Part shown: piece after piece, positions 16,659 through 23,429 of the stretch
How positions within the stretch are numbered: the first letter of the stretch is position 1
How the letters are laid out: each line of letters opens with the position of its first letter
Source: Cyanobium sp. NIES-981
GTDB taxonomy: Bacteria > Cyanobacteriota > Cyanobacteriia > PCC-6307 > Cyanobiaceae
Direction of reading: 5' to 3'
Length of the DNA: 46,344 nucleotides
Assembly (NCBI GenBank): GCA_945896675.1
Contig: CAMDEM010000017.1
Span: forward strand, 1-46,344
Notes under the pieces: generated by a model
The model's database searches: none
Seen by the model: the letters and a program-made list of their open reading frames with translations, nothing else
Told to the model about the DNA's origin: nothing
Made by a program: the position numbers and the translations under genes

Positions 16659-18073
16659 TGCCGCTCTCGTTGGGCCAACTGGAGCAGCTTTGGGGGGAGC
16701 CGGCCACGGGCCCCCTGGCTTCTGAGCAGGGTGCTCAAAAGTTCACGGCGATCAGTACCGACAGCCGGCACCTCGAAGTGGGCGGCCTGTTTGTACCTTT
16801 GGTGGGTGAGCGCTTTGATGGTCACCGTTTCCTCGATCAGGCGATTGCCGCAGGCTCTGGGGCCGTGGTGGCGAGCCCCGTGCGGTTTTCTGAGCCTTGG
16901 GCTGGGGATGCCTTGGTGGCGCTGGCACAGCAGCAGGGTTGCCCGTTCTGGTGGGTGGACGACACCCTGGCGGCCTACCAGCAACTCGGTGCGTTGTGGC
17001 GCTCTGGGCTCCAGGTGCCGGTGATTGCGGTGACCGGCTCGGCCGGCAAAACCACAACCCGGGAGATGATCCGCGCGGTCCTGGAGCCCTTGGGGCCCGT
17101 GCTCGCCACCAGCGGCAACGAGAACAACGACATCGGTGTACCGCTCACCTTGCTGAAGGCCGAGGCCCAGCATCGGGCCGTGGTGGTGGAAATGGGCATG
17201 CGCGGCCTGGGCGAGATTGAACGCCTCAGCCGCTGCGCCAAGCCGTCGGTGGCTGTGATCACCAACATCGGCACGGCCCACATCGGCCGCTTGGGCAGCC
17301 GCGAAGCGATTGCCACCGCCAAATGTGAAATCACCGCCGGTTTGGCGCCCGATGGCTTGGTGGTGATCCCGGCTGGGGACCCCCTGCTGGATCAGGCCTT
17401 GGCAGCTGTCTGGCAAGGGCGGGTGATTCGGGTGGCGTTGGAGGGTGAGGGCTTTGAGGGGCAGGTCGATTGGGTGGGCCGGTTGGATCCAGCCAGCGGC
17501 ACCTTGGCCATCTGCGGCGTTAAGGTGCCCGTGCCTCTGGAAGGCCAACACCATGGCCGCAATTTGCTTCTTGCCCTGGCGGTGGCCCAGGCCTGTGGCT
17601 TGGGGCCAGCCCGCTGGGGTCCCCTGGAATTGGATCTACCCGGTGGCCGCAGCCGGCGGCTCGTGATCGGCGGGGTCCAGGTTTTGGATGAGACCTACAA
17701 CGCCTCGCCGGAAGCTGTGTTGGCGTCCCTCGATTTGCTGGCGGCCCAGCCCGGGCGCCGTTTCGCCGTGTTGGGCACGATGCTCGAATTGGGCGAGCAA
17801 AGCCTGGAGCTCCACCGCCAGGTGGCCCAGCGGGCTGCCGATCTCCAACTCGATGGCCTGGTGATCGTTGATGGCGGCCAGGAGGGGAAGGTGATGGCAG
17901 GGGCCGCCCATGGCCTGAAGCAGCTCGCCCTTGCGCCCACCCCAGCGGAAGCGGCTGGTTTGGTTCAGCCCTGGTTGGCTGCCGGTGACTCGTTGCTGTT
18001 GAAGGCCAGTCGCGGCGTGGCCCTGGAGCAACTCATCCCTCTGCTGCAAGCGTCGCTGGCCGAGGGGCCCTGA
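16658..18073 (+). CDS. murF: UDP-MurNAc-tripeptide--D-Ala-D-Ala ligase
   Basis: Adds the D-Ala-D-Ala dipeptide to the UDP-MurNAc tripeptide, the last cytoplasmic step of peptidoglycan precursor assembly. The 471-residue protein has the three Mur-ligase domains: an N-terminal UDP-binding part (STDSRHLEVGGLFVPLVGERFDGH), the P-loop TGSAGKTTT (126-134), ENNDIGVPLTLL, and the C-terminal DETYNASPEAVLASLDLL. Overlaps the preceding gene by one base (TGATG). It is the last gene before the accessory-looking region. Confidence 0.97.
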   Translation: MPLSLGQLEQLWGEPATGPLASEQGAQKFTAISTDSRHLEVGGLFVPLVGERFDGHRFLDQAIAAGSGAVVASPVRFSEPWAGDALVALAQQQGCPFWWVDDTLAAYQQLGALWRSGLQVPVIAVTGSAGKTTTREMIRAVLEPLGPVLATSGNENNDIGVPLTLLKAEAQHRAVVVEMGMRGLGEIERLSRCAKPSVAVITNIGTAHIGRLGSREAIATAKCEITAGLAPDGLVVIPAGDPLLDQALAAVWQGRVIRVALEGEGFEGQVDWVGRLDPASGTLAICGVKVPVPLEGQHHGRNLLLALAVAQACGLGPARWGPLELDLPGGRSRRLVIGGVQVLDETYNASPEAVLASLDLLAAQPGRRFAVLGTMLELGEQSLELHRQVAQRAADLQLDGLVIVDGGQEGKVMAGAAHGLKQLALAPTPAEAAGLVQPWLAAGDSLLLKASRGVALEQLIPLLQASLAEGP

Positions 18074-18158
18074 TCGGGGCCAGTCGTGACCCGTCATGAT
18101 GGGGACGGAGCACCATTTCACGATGTTGTTGCCCGGGGGCAGTTTCTGTCTGCGGGCG

Positions 18159-18196
18159 AAGGCCCTAGGTGGTGGTTCACCCGGGGCCTTTCCTTT
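18159..18196 (+). terminator. Possible murF terminator
   Basis: AAGGCCC (18159-18165) pairs with GGGCCTT (18184-18190), with an inner GGTG/CACC pairing, followed by a T-rich TTCCTTTT. It lies about 90 nt after the murF stop. The pairing is good but the T-tract is interrupted. Short ORFs across 18086-18320 overlap it and look spurious. Apart from this structure and the vapBC promoter I see nothing between 18074 and 18298. Confidence 0.45.
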
Positions 18197-18298
18197 TGGG
18201 CGCGGCTTTTTGGCCGAGGCGATGGGGATCTGGTGGTGGATCTGGTTCGCCGCCGCAACATCAAGCCAACCCTGGGCGAGCGGTTGCGGGCGTGATCG

Positions 18299-18346
18299 GT
18301 TGACCAGGTTTAACTGGTGACTACCATTGATTAATACCATTAGGAG
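18299..18346 (+). promoter_or_regulatory. vapBC promoter and operator-like repeats
   Basis: TTGACC at 18300-18305 and TACCAT at 18322-18327, 16 nt apart, resemble sigma-70 -35 and -10 boxes. In the spacer, ACCAG and CTGGT form an inverted repeat (18303-18318), and TACCATT occurs twice (18322-18328 and 18335-18341), 13 bp apart. VapB-VapC complexes usually repress their own promoter at such repeats. The AGGAG ribosome site at 18342-18346 favours the ATG at 18356. Confidence 0.55.
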
Positions 18347-18355
18347 CTGATGGCC

Positions 18356-18589
18356 ATGGACACGGCACGGTTGTTCCGCTCAGGCCGCAGCCAGGCAGTG
18401 CGTCTACCCAAGGACTACCGCTTTTTGGGCAGCGAGGTGGCCGTCCAGCACTTCGGCAATGGGGTGCTCCTCCTGCCGATCGACGATCCCTGGTCAACTT
18501 TGGAAGCAGGCCTGAGCAGCTTTGAGCCGGGCTTTGTGATGGAGCGTCAACAGCCCGACGAGCAGCAGAGGGACGCGATCCAGCCGTGA
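18356..18589 (+). CDS. vapB: VapB-type antitoxin (SpoVT/AbrB fold)
   Basis: Antitoxin that neutralises the neighbouring VapC and represses the operon. The protein of about 77 residues starts MDTARLFRSGRSQAVRLP, the classic VapB/MazE DNA-binding strand pattern, continues with VAVQHFGNGVLLLP, and ends in an acidic Glu/Gln-rich tail suited to toxin binding. I prefer ATG 18356 over 18350 because it begins with the family consensus and sits 9 nt after AGGAG. The TGA overlaps the vapC GTG as GTGA. Confidence 0.88.
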   Translation: MDTARLFRSGRSQAVRLPKDYRFLGSEVAVQHFGNGVLLLPIDDPWSTLEAGLSSFEPGFVMERQQPDEQQRDAIQP

Positions 18590-18984
18590 TCCTGCTCGAC
18601 ACAAACATCTGTATCCATGTGATCAACGCCAAGCCGCCTGCGGTGTTGGAGCGGTTCCGTCAACACCGAATGGGTGAGATTGGCCTCTGCAGTGTTGTGG
18701 CGGCAGAACTCGCCTACGGCGTCGCCAAAAGCGGCTCGGCCCGCAATCGTCAGGCCCTAGAGATGTTCCTGGCCCCGCTCATCATTCTTCCCTTTGAGGA
18801 AGCAGCACTCTGGGCCTACGGCGATCTGCGGGCGGAATTAGAGCGCAAAGGTACCCCGATCGGCGCGCTTGACACCATGATTGCGGCCCATGCGCTCAGC
18901 CAGCAGAGCACCCTGGTCACCAACACCCGCGAATTCGCCAGGGTTCCTGGCTTGGCGCTGGAGAACTGGGTTCAGCTGAACTGA
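18586..18984 (+). CDS. vapC: VapC-type PIN-domain ribonuclease toxin
   Basis: Probable endoribonuclease that cleaves specific RNAs (tRNA or rRNA in studied homologues). The 132-residue PIN domain has the acidic residues Asp5 (LLDTN), Glu41 (AAELAYG) and Asp96 (GALDTMIAAHAL), and the terminal VTNTREFARVPGLALENW typical of the MvpA/FitB-like VapC group. All residues expected for activity seem intact. It overlaps vapB by 4 nt. It sits in a region inserted between murF and glmU, together with other toxin-antitoxin-like genes. Confidence 0.92.
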   Translation: MILLDTNICIHVINAKPPAVLERFRQHRMGEIGLCSVVAAELAYGVAKSGSARNRQALEMFLAPLIILPFEEAALWAYGDLRAELERKGTPIGALDTMIAAHALSQQSTLVTNTREFARVPGLALENWVQLN

Positions 18985-18998
18985 TACCCAGGAGCTAG

Positions 18999-19097
18999 CC
19001 ATTCATCAAGCAGATTCGCCCCTATGGGCCTGCCGACTGGCGGGCGATCACTGAGGCCGAGGCCCAGATGGCGTGGGTGGAGGGACCAACCCCATGA
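18999..19097 (+). pseudogene. Start-less ORF remnant between vapC and the DUF296 gene
   Basis: An open frame of 32 codons with protein-like composition (IKQIRPYGPADWRAITEAEA, then a short tail) ends in a TGA that overlaps the ATG of the DUF296 gene as ATGA. It has no ATG, GTG or TTG start at its 5' end. The coupling-style overlap suggests the 3' tail of a lost upstream gene. No family recognised; it may also be chance. Confidence 0.3.
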
Positions 19098-19450
19098 AGG
19101 TGGTGCCGTTGCGGCTAAAGCCGGGCGCTGACCTGCACGGGGCCCTGGACGCCTGGATGGGCGAGCAGGAGGCGCAGGCCGGCTGTTTGATTAGCGCCGT
19201 TGGCAGCCTGTCGGTGGCCAAGCTGCGCTTGGCGGGGGCGAGCGAAGCCACCTTGATCCGCGGCGACCTGGAAATCCTCAGCCTCTGCGGCACCTTGTCG
19301 AGAGATGGTGCCCACCTCTGCCCAGGTTCGCTGGTCCGCACTACCGCTGAGCTGGTGATCGGCCTGCTGCCGGAGTGGCGGTTCCGCCGGGAGCTCGATC
19401 CAGCTACGGGCTACGCCGAACTGGAGATCAAGGCCCAGCCAGACCTGTGA
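19094..19450 (+). CDS. DUF296/PPC-domain protein with apparent internal deletion
   Basis: The protein starts MKVVPLRLKPGADL and carries the DUF296 (PPC/PD1-like) features: AGCLISAVGSLSVAKLRLAG, GDLEILSLCGTLS and VRTTAELVIGLLP. It is only 118 residues, against about 135-145 usually. In relatives the LSxDGxHLH segment is followed by roughly 17 residues with a GGHL motif before the PG-C-VRTTAE strand; here DGAHL runs directly into CPGSLVRTTAEL, so a beta hairpin seems to be missing without a frameshift. Function of bacterial members is not established. The 3' end overlaps the convergent nucleotidyltransferase gene by 23 nt. Confidence 0.78.
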   Translation: MKVVPLRLKPGADLHGALDAWMGEQEAQAGCLISAVGSLSVAKLRLAGASEATLIRGDLEILSLCGTLSRDGAHLCPGSLVRTTAELVIGLLPEWRFRRELDPATGYAELEIKAQPDL

Positions 19451-20138
19451 TCGCCCGCAGTGTCTCGAGCAAATCCGGCAGTCGTTGCTGGCTGGCTTGA
19501 TCCGGTGGCAGGAACGCAGGAAGGGCCTCAAGGAAGGCGGAGGTGTTCAACAGCTCGTGGAACTGAGCCGCGAGCTCGTTCCGCAACGCAGGCTGGCTCA
19601 ACCTGCATTCCTCAAGAAGCGAGGCGCGGCCGTCGACCACGGCCATCAGATCCTCCAAATCGTGACTGAAGAGAAAATTTCCCTGGCCGCGACCGCGGAA
19701 GGCCTCCAACTTGGTGGCCAGGAACACTGGTGCGGTCACGATCCGAATCAAGCGGCCGCTCGGCAGACCCTGATGCAGGGCGGTCTCCAGGGCGAGGGGA
19801 TACCAGCGATTGGAGAAGCCCAGGATCTCGCCCTGGGTTGGCATCAGATCGAGAACGAGGTCTTCTATGCACCAGCGGCAGAGGGGAGCTCCTGGCCGGT
19901 TGTCCTCCTGGAAGCCCCGCTGCCGCAGTTGTCTTCCCATCTGGTGGTAGTCAGATAGAGCGATCACGCGGCAGATCACATCCACATCCTTGGTGGGCCG
20001 GATCTCTGGCATCGCCGGATCCGTGATCAACACACCGACCACAGCCCCGCCGACAAACACCAGTTCCGCGAGCAGAGCCTCGCCTAACTGCTCAGCGGCC
20101 CGTTCCAGCAGGCAGACGTTGGGGTCGTTGGGGTTCAT
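19428..20138 (-). CDS. AbiEii-like nucleotidyltransferase (toxin candidate)
   Basis: The 236-residue protein has a pol-beta-type nucleotidyltransferase core: LVFVGGAVVGVLI with Gly30-Gly31, then TKDVDVICRV with Asp51 and Asp53, and a third acidic residue at Asp97 (LVLDLMP). The later TKLEAFRGR...SHDLEDL stretch resembles AbiEii/AbiGii proteins, which act as toxins by nucleotidylating tRNA or other targets in studied systems. It follows a winged-helix gene with an ATGA overlap (20135-20138), the gene order of AbiE-type toxin-antitoxin pairs. Toxicity and substrate are inferences. Its 3' end runs into the convergent DUF296 gene. Confidence 0.72.
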   Translation of the reverse strand: MNPNDPNVCLLERAAEQLGEALLAELVFVGGAVVGVLITDPAMPEIRPTKDVDVICRVIALSDYHQMGRQLRQRGFQEDNRPGAPLCRWCIEDLVLDLMPTQGEILGFSNRWYPLALETALHQGLPSGRLIRIVTAPVFLATKLEAFRGRGQGNFLFSHDLEDLMAVVDGRASLLEECRLSQPALRNELAAQFHELLNTSAFLEALPAFLPPDQASQQRLPDLLETLRAITGLAGP

Positions 20139-20761
20139 GGCTGCAGCCGCTCCTCAAGGATCGCCATTGCCAGGGCCTGTTCACGGGCGCTGCCGCCACG
20201 CACCGCATCGAATAGGGCCAACAGCTCCCCCAGGGCCGGGTTTCGGTCCGCCGCCTCGGGAACACTGGGATAGAGCGGGTAGAAGGTGATGCCGCGGGCC
20301 GTTCCCTTCTTCCACGGCCACACCGGTGGTGGGTCGTTGCCTGGCCGGATCTGCTCGCTGAGGGGGGAGGCGGCGTAGCCGGTGGGAATACCGCGACTGA
20401 GCCCACCTTGCGTGGCCGGGAAGCAATAGCGGGCCCCGTGCTGCACGAAGGCTCTTAGGGCAGCACGCACCACCGATGGCTTGCCATCGTCACCTTTGAT
20501 CGCAAGCTTGGCAGCCACGGCGCGCTCCACGGCAGCGTGGGCCTCAGAGGCCGTCATGCCCAGCTCTGCGCCGAGGGCCGCATAGGTGGGCGCTGCGCCT
20601 GGATCCAGGGCCAGGCGCAGCAGCACCACCAGATCCTGCGGACGCAGGACAAGCTGGGGGTTGGAGGGTGAGTTGGCCAAGGTCGTAGACGGCCATTCGG
20701 CATTCGCGAATAGCGAATATAGGGCGCTGGTCGCTGAAGGGGACTTGGGATCCAGGGTCAT
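20135..20761 (-). CDS. Winged-helix protein paired with the nucleotidyltransferase (antitoxin candidate)
   Basis: A 208-residue product from ATG 20761. A helix-turn-helix region lies at about residues 38-105 (PQLVLRPQDLVVLLRLAL, TYAALGAELGMTASEAHAAV), followed by a basic/aromatic region with PVWPWKKGTARGITFYPLYP and a C-terminal helical end (GGSAREQALAMAILEERL). It would be the regulator/antitoxin half of the operon. The start is uncertain: the first 27 codons are weakly coding and contain palindromes typical of an operator, so a TTG at 20680 (MANSPSNPQLVLRPQD...) is a fair alternative. I do not recognise a named family. Confidence 0.65.
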   Translation of the reverse strand: MTLDPKSPSATSALYSLFANAEWPSTTLANSPSNPQLVLRPQDLVVLLRLALDPGAAPTYAALGAELGMTASEAHAAVERAVAAKLAIKGDDGKPSVVRAALRAFVQHGARYCFPATQGGLSRGIPTGYAASPLSEQIRPGNDPPPVWPWKKGTARGITFYPLYPSVPEAADRNPALGELLALFDAVRGGSAREQALAMAILEERLQP

Positions 20762-20787
20762 CCCAACATCCGCTGATCGTCGATCAG
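20692..20787 (-). promoter_or_regulatory. Palindromes and possible promoter of the wHTH/NTase operon
   Basis: CTGATC-GTC-GATCAG (20773-20787) is a perfect inverted repeat just upstream of ATG 20761. A second cluster of ATTCG motifs lies at 20695-20718, including the 10-bp palindrome ATTCGCGAAT (20702-20711) and ATTCGC/GCGAAT (20702-20718). TATATT on the minus strand overlaps this cluster and could be a -10 box. Such sites would suit autoregulation by the winged-helix protein. Confidence 0.4.
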
Positions 20788-20922
20788 ACGTAGGGCTTCC
20801 TGCACGGCCGAGATACGGCGATGGGCGCGGCGCTTGGCATCGTCCTGCCCCTGGGCAAGCCTGCATCTCCCCTTGCCAGGCCGCAAGCTAGTGCCTACGC
20901 CTTCCCGCCCTGAGCTCCAGAC

Positions 20923-21786
20923 GTGAACCTGCCTGCCCTGCCCAAGGTTTCCCTGCCGAAAGGCCCTCGGGCATTTGGGTTCACGGCCCTGGTCCTGGGC
21001 TTGGTGGCCTTGGGGGCTGGAGCTTGGCGCCATACCCACACGCCCTTGCCCGCCGAATACCAAACCCTGCAATCGGTTGTGGGCCGTCTTGCTGCCTACA
21101 ACGCCCTGGGCACCAGCCCCATTGGCCTCTCGATCAACAACGGCTCCTATGCCGCCACCCTGGCCGAGATGCGCGGCTACTGCAAAGAAGCAGCCTGCGA
21201 CTTTTACGCCCAGCTCAATCCCTACAAGAGTTACGGCAAGGATTGGGATGAGATCGGCCGCCAGAGCTACACCCTGGGCGATATCGGCGCCTGGTCCACA
21301 TCGAGCGGCACCATCGAAGTGCCCCGCACCGCCTTCCGTATCTATGGCCGCCACACCGGCTGGTTGGCCTGCACCGTGGCCCATGAGATCGCCCACATCC
21401 AGCGCAACCATATTTTCCTGGCCAGCTATTACGCCAACAACACGATTCGTTCAGCTCCCGAAAAGAAACAAGACGAGCTGAGCTACGTCAAATCCCGCCA
21501 GCAGGAGCTGGAATCCGATCGCGATTCCGCCGTGATGATGGCGAGGGCCGGCTACAAGGGCCGCATCTGCATCGACAACCTGGTCTTCCTGCACAAATCC
21601 AGTGGTGATGGCAGTGCCACCGAACCCGATTCCACCCACCCCGGCTACGACGAACGCATCAAAGAGCTCACTGCTTTTTACGCCAAACTGGAAAAAGAAC
21701 CTCCTGCCAAAGTCAGCCCCACCCTGGGCCATTTCACTTACAGCCCTGCCGACAACCTGCTCAGCTTTGTGCCGTCCAAAACCTGA
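20923..21786 (+). CDS. Membrane-anchored M48-family metalloprotease
   Basis: A 287-residue zinc protease. One N-terminal membrane helix (FGFTALVLGLVALGAGAW, about 18-35) precedes the soluble domain. HEIAHIQRNH (154-163) gives the HExxH zinc site, and ELESDRDSAVMMARAGY (about 195-211) supplies the third-ligand motif typical of M48 proteins. Shorter than HtpX or BepA, with no TPR repeats. The GTG start at 20923 is the plausible one. M48 enzymes usually degrade damaged membrane or periplasmic proteins; the substrate here is unknown. A YccF-family membrane gene follows after 45 nt. Confidence 0.88.
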   Translation: MNLPALPKVSLPKGPRAFGFTALVLGLVALGAGAWRHTHTPLPAEYQTLQSVVGRLAAYNALGTSPIGLSINNGSYAATLAEMRGYCKEAACDFYAQLNPYKSYGKDWDEIGRQSYTLGDIGAWSTSSGTIEVPRTAFRIYGRHTGWLACTVAHEIAHIQRNHIFLASYYANNTIRSAPEKKQDELSYVKSRQQELESDRDSAVMMARAGYKGRICIDNLVFLHKSSGDGSATEPDSTHPGYDERIKELTAFYAKLEKEPPAKVSPTLGHFTYSPADNLLSFVPSKT

Positions 21787-21831
21787 CCAAAGCAACCCTG
21801 ACGAACGAAACCCTGAGGCCACCCCAGATCC

Positions 21832-22239
21832 ATGCTGCGTTTTCTGCTGAATGTTCTGTGGTTTGTGCTCGGAGGGCTGGTGATGGGCCTGGGCTGGTGG
21901 CTGGCGGGATTGCTCTGCGCCATCACGATCGTCGGTCTCCCCTGGGCTAGGGCTTGCTTTGTGATCGGCAGCTTCTCCTTTTGGCCCTTTGGCCAGGAGG
22001 CCATCAGCCGCCGGGAACTTACCGGTCAAGCTGATCTCGGCACCGGGCCCTTGGGGCTCGTGGGCAACGTGATTTGGTTTCTAGTGGCGGGCTGGTGGCT
22101 GGCGATTGGCCACCTCACTTCGGCCCTGGCCTGTTTCATCTCGATCATTGGTATCCCCTTTGGCATCCAACACATCAAGTTGGCCTTGATTGCCCTCGCA
22201 CCGATTGGCCTACGGGTGGTGCCCTCAGGGCAGCGCTAG
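21832..22239 (+). CDS. YccF-family inner-membrane protein
   Basis: A 135-residue protein with two copies of the YccF (DUF307) pattern: LLNVLWFVLGGLVMGLGWW...ITIVGLPWARACFVIG near the start and GNVIWFLVAGWWLAIGHL...ISIIGIPFGIQHIKLA near the end, each with paired membrane helices. WPFGQEAISRRE sits between them. The function of the family is not established. It follows the M48 protease in the same direction, so they may be co-transcribed. Confidence 0.92.
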   Translation: MLRFLLNVLWFVLGGLVMGLGWWLAGLLCAITIVGLPWARACFVIGSFSFWPFGQEAISRRELTGQADLGTGPLGLVGNVIWFLVAGWWLAIGHLTSALACFISIIGIPFGIQHIKLALIALAPIGLRVVPSGQR

Positions 22240-22251
22240 GTCCGGGGTTGA

Positions 22252-22267
22252 GCCCTGAAAGCAGGGC
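22252..22267 (+). other. Small perfect hairpin before the MNT gene
   Basis: GCCCTG-AAAG-CAGGGC (22252-22267) lies between the YccF stop and the ATG of the nucleotidyltransferase gene. There is no U-tract, so it is more likely an operator or mRNA structure than a terminator. Confidence 0.35.
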
Positions 22268-22295
22268 ATCGATCCGGTTGCCTCACAATGGGGTG

Positions 22296-22643
22296 ATGGC
22301 ACCAGGCACAGCAACACCGATCAACCAGCGGTTGGCTGGGATGGCAGCTGAAATCAGTCGGCTGATTCCTGCAGCTGAGGTGCGCTTGTTTGGCTCCAGG
22401 GCCCGTGGTGAAGCTCGCCCCGATTCCGATGTCGACCTCTTGATTACAGCCCCGGATGCCTGGTTGGCACAACACGATCGGTTTGTCTTGCTCGCCGATC
22501 TCTGGGGGGCTGTAGCGCAGCCGGATTTATCGGTCGACCTGGTACTCCACTCCACCAGTGAAGTGGCCCGACGCGCCCAGGAACCCGGCTCCCTAGTGCA
22601 TCAGGCGATCCGCGAGGGCGTGCTGCTCCATGGCCAGCTCTGA
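22296..22643 (+). CDS. MNT-type minimal nucleotidyltransferase (antitoxin candidate)
   Basis: 115 residues with the MNT core: VRLFGSRARGEARPDSDVDLLI carries Gly33-Ser34 and the metal-binding Asp45 and Asp47; SVDLVL gives the third Asp (81). In MNT-HEPN toxin-antitoxin pairs this protein inactivates the HEPN RNase, in one studied case by adding AMP units to it. The ATG at 22296 is preferred over longer frames that run back into the YccF gene. It overlaps the HEPN gene by 14 nt. Confidence 0.9.
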   Translation: MAPGTATPINQRLAGMAAEISRLIPAAEVRLFGSRARGEARPDSDVDLLITAPDAWLAQHDRFVLLADLWGAVAQPDLSVDLVLHSTSEVARRAQEPGSLVHQAIREGVLLHGQL

Positions 22644-23004
22644 AGCTTCCCGGCTGCTCCGTGTTGCGCGCCGCGACCTCAAGATGGCTCGCCGGCTCCT
22701 GGATCCCGACGTGGAGGAGGCCAGTTGGGGGTGGGCAGCCCAGCAGTGCCTGGAGAAAACCCTCAAGGCTTGGCTCCACATTCTTGGCATCAAGCCACCA
22801 GCGACCCATGATCTAGCCCGCTTGCTTTTGTTGCTTGACCAAGCAGGAGTGGATGTGAGCGACTTACTGCCTTTGCGGGCCTTTACAACCTTCGCCGTTC
22901 AATTCCGCTACGACGACGAACCTGAGGAGCTTGGCCTCAATCGTTTTGAGTGGTGCAATCGCGCCGATGCCCTGATTGAACTGGTGCAGAGCCAAATCAT
23001 CTAA
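22630..23004 (+). CDS. HEPN-domain protein (toxin partner of the MNT gene)
   Basis: A 124-residue all-helical HEPN protein (Pfam HEPN type): LLRVARRDLKMARRLL, WGWAAQQCLEKTLKAWLHILG and PPATHDLARLLLLLDQAG are typical. The usual catalytic Arg-x4-6-His motif of RNase HEPN toxins is not visible in the last helices; the only histidines are His50 and His60. It may belong to the non-nuclease branch or use other residues. Overlap with the MNT gene shows they form one unit. Confidence 0.87.
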   Translation: MASSEASRLLRVARRDLKMARRLLDPDVEEASWGWAAQQCLEKTLKAWLHILGIKPPATHDLARLLLLLDQAGVDVSDLLPLRAFTTFAVQFRYDDEPEELGLNRFEWCNRADALIELVQSQII

Positions 23005-23048
23005 GTCAACCCCTTCGCCCCCACCAGCTCAACCCATCCGCCCAACCG

Positions 23049-23294
23049 CTAGCGCAAGTACCACTGCAGCATCAGGCCGAGCTGGCCCACCATGCCCTTG
23101 CCGGTGAGCAGCTCGCCTATCAGGGCTGCGGCAAAGCCCACCATGGCGGTTCTGCCATTGAGCAATTCCACCCCCTCCAGGGCTTTGGCGTTCCAGGGCT
23201 TGGCGGTGGTCATGCTCTCGCCAAAGCGCTCTACCGGCTCATAGAGGAAAGATGGGTCCCTCTCGGGCGCGGGCGTTGGCAGCTCTTTGGACAC
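23049..23294 (-). CDS. High-light-inducible protein (Hlip)
   Basis: An 81-residue one-helix chlorophyll-binding protein of the Hlip/Scp family, which protects photosystems and chlorophyll intermediates under stress. The helix has the signature ELLNGRTAMVGFAAALIGE (43-61), with the chlorophyll-ligand Glu, Asn and Arg, followed by TGKGMVGQLGL. The N-terminus is Pro/Glu-rich with RFGESMTTAKPWNAKALEG. GTG start at 23294. It diverges from the small gene at 23430, so the SOS-type box between them could touch both. Confidence 0.95.
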   Translation of the reverse strand: MSKELPTPAPERDPSFLYEPVERFGESMTTAKPWNAKALEGVELLNGRTAMVGFAAALIGELLTGKGMVGQLGLMLQWYLR

Positions 23295-23375
23295 GGCTGG
23301 ACGGACAAGGCAGGGTCTGGACGCTCCAGCCTATGGACCAAACCTCCGCCCACCCGCAGCCCAAACGCCAATCCC

Positions 23376-23404
23376 TTGCCATTTTAGTACGAGCGTACTA
23401 GTCT
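23376..23404 (+). promoter_or_regulatory. LexA/SOS-type box inside a promoter
   Basis: TAGTACGAGCGTACTA (23385-23400) is a perfect 16-bp palindrome. It matches the half-sites and spacing of the cyanobacterial LexA consensus AGTAC-N4-GTACT, although its 4-nt spacer (GAGC) differs from the WNWT I recall. It lies in the 17-nt space between TTGCCA (23376-23381) and TAGTCT (23399-23404), which are reasonable -35 and -10 elements, so a bound repressor would block polymerase. The downstream gene starts at 23430. Confidence 0.7.
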
Positions 23405-23429
23405 CGTGGTGCATCTGAATTGACGAGCC

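Noticed and set aside
18086-18320. Two overlapping 69-74 codon ORFs between murF and vapB
   Set aside because: They overlap each other and a terminator-like hairpin, have weak composition and no ribosome site. I treat the stretch as intergenic.
22074-22295. Extended N-terminus of the MNT gene
   Set aside because: It would overlap the YccF gene in another frame; the ATG at 22296 fits the family start.
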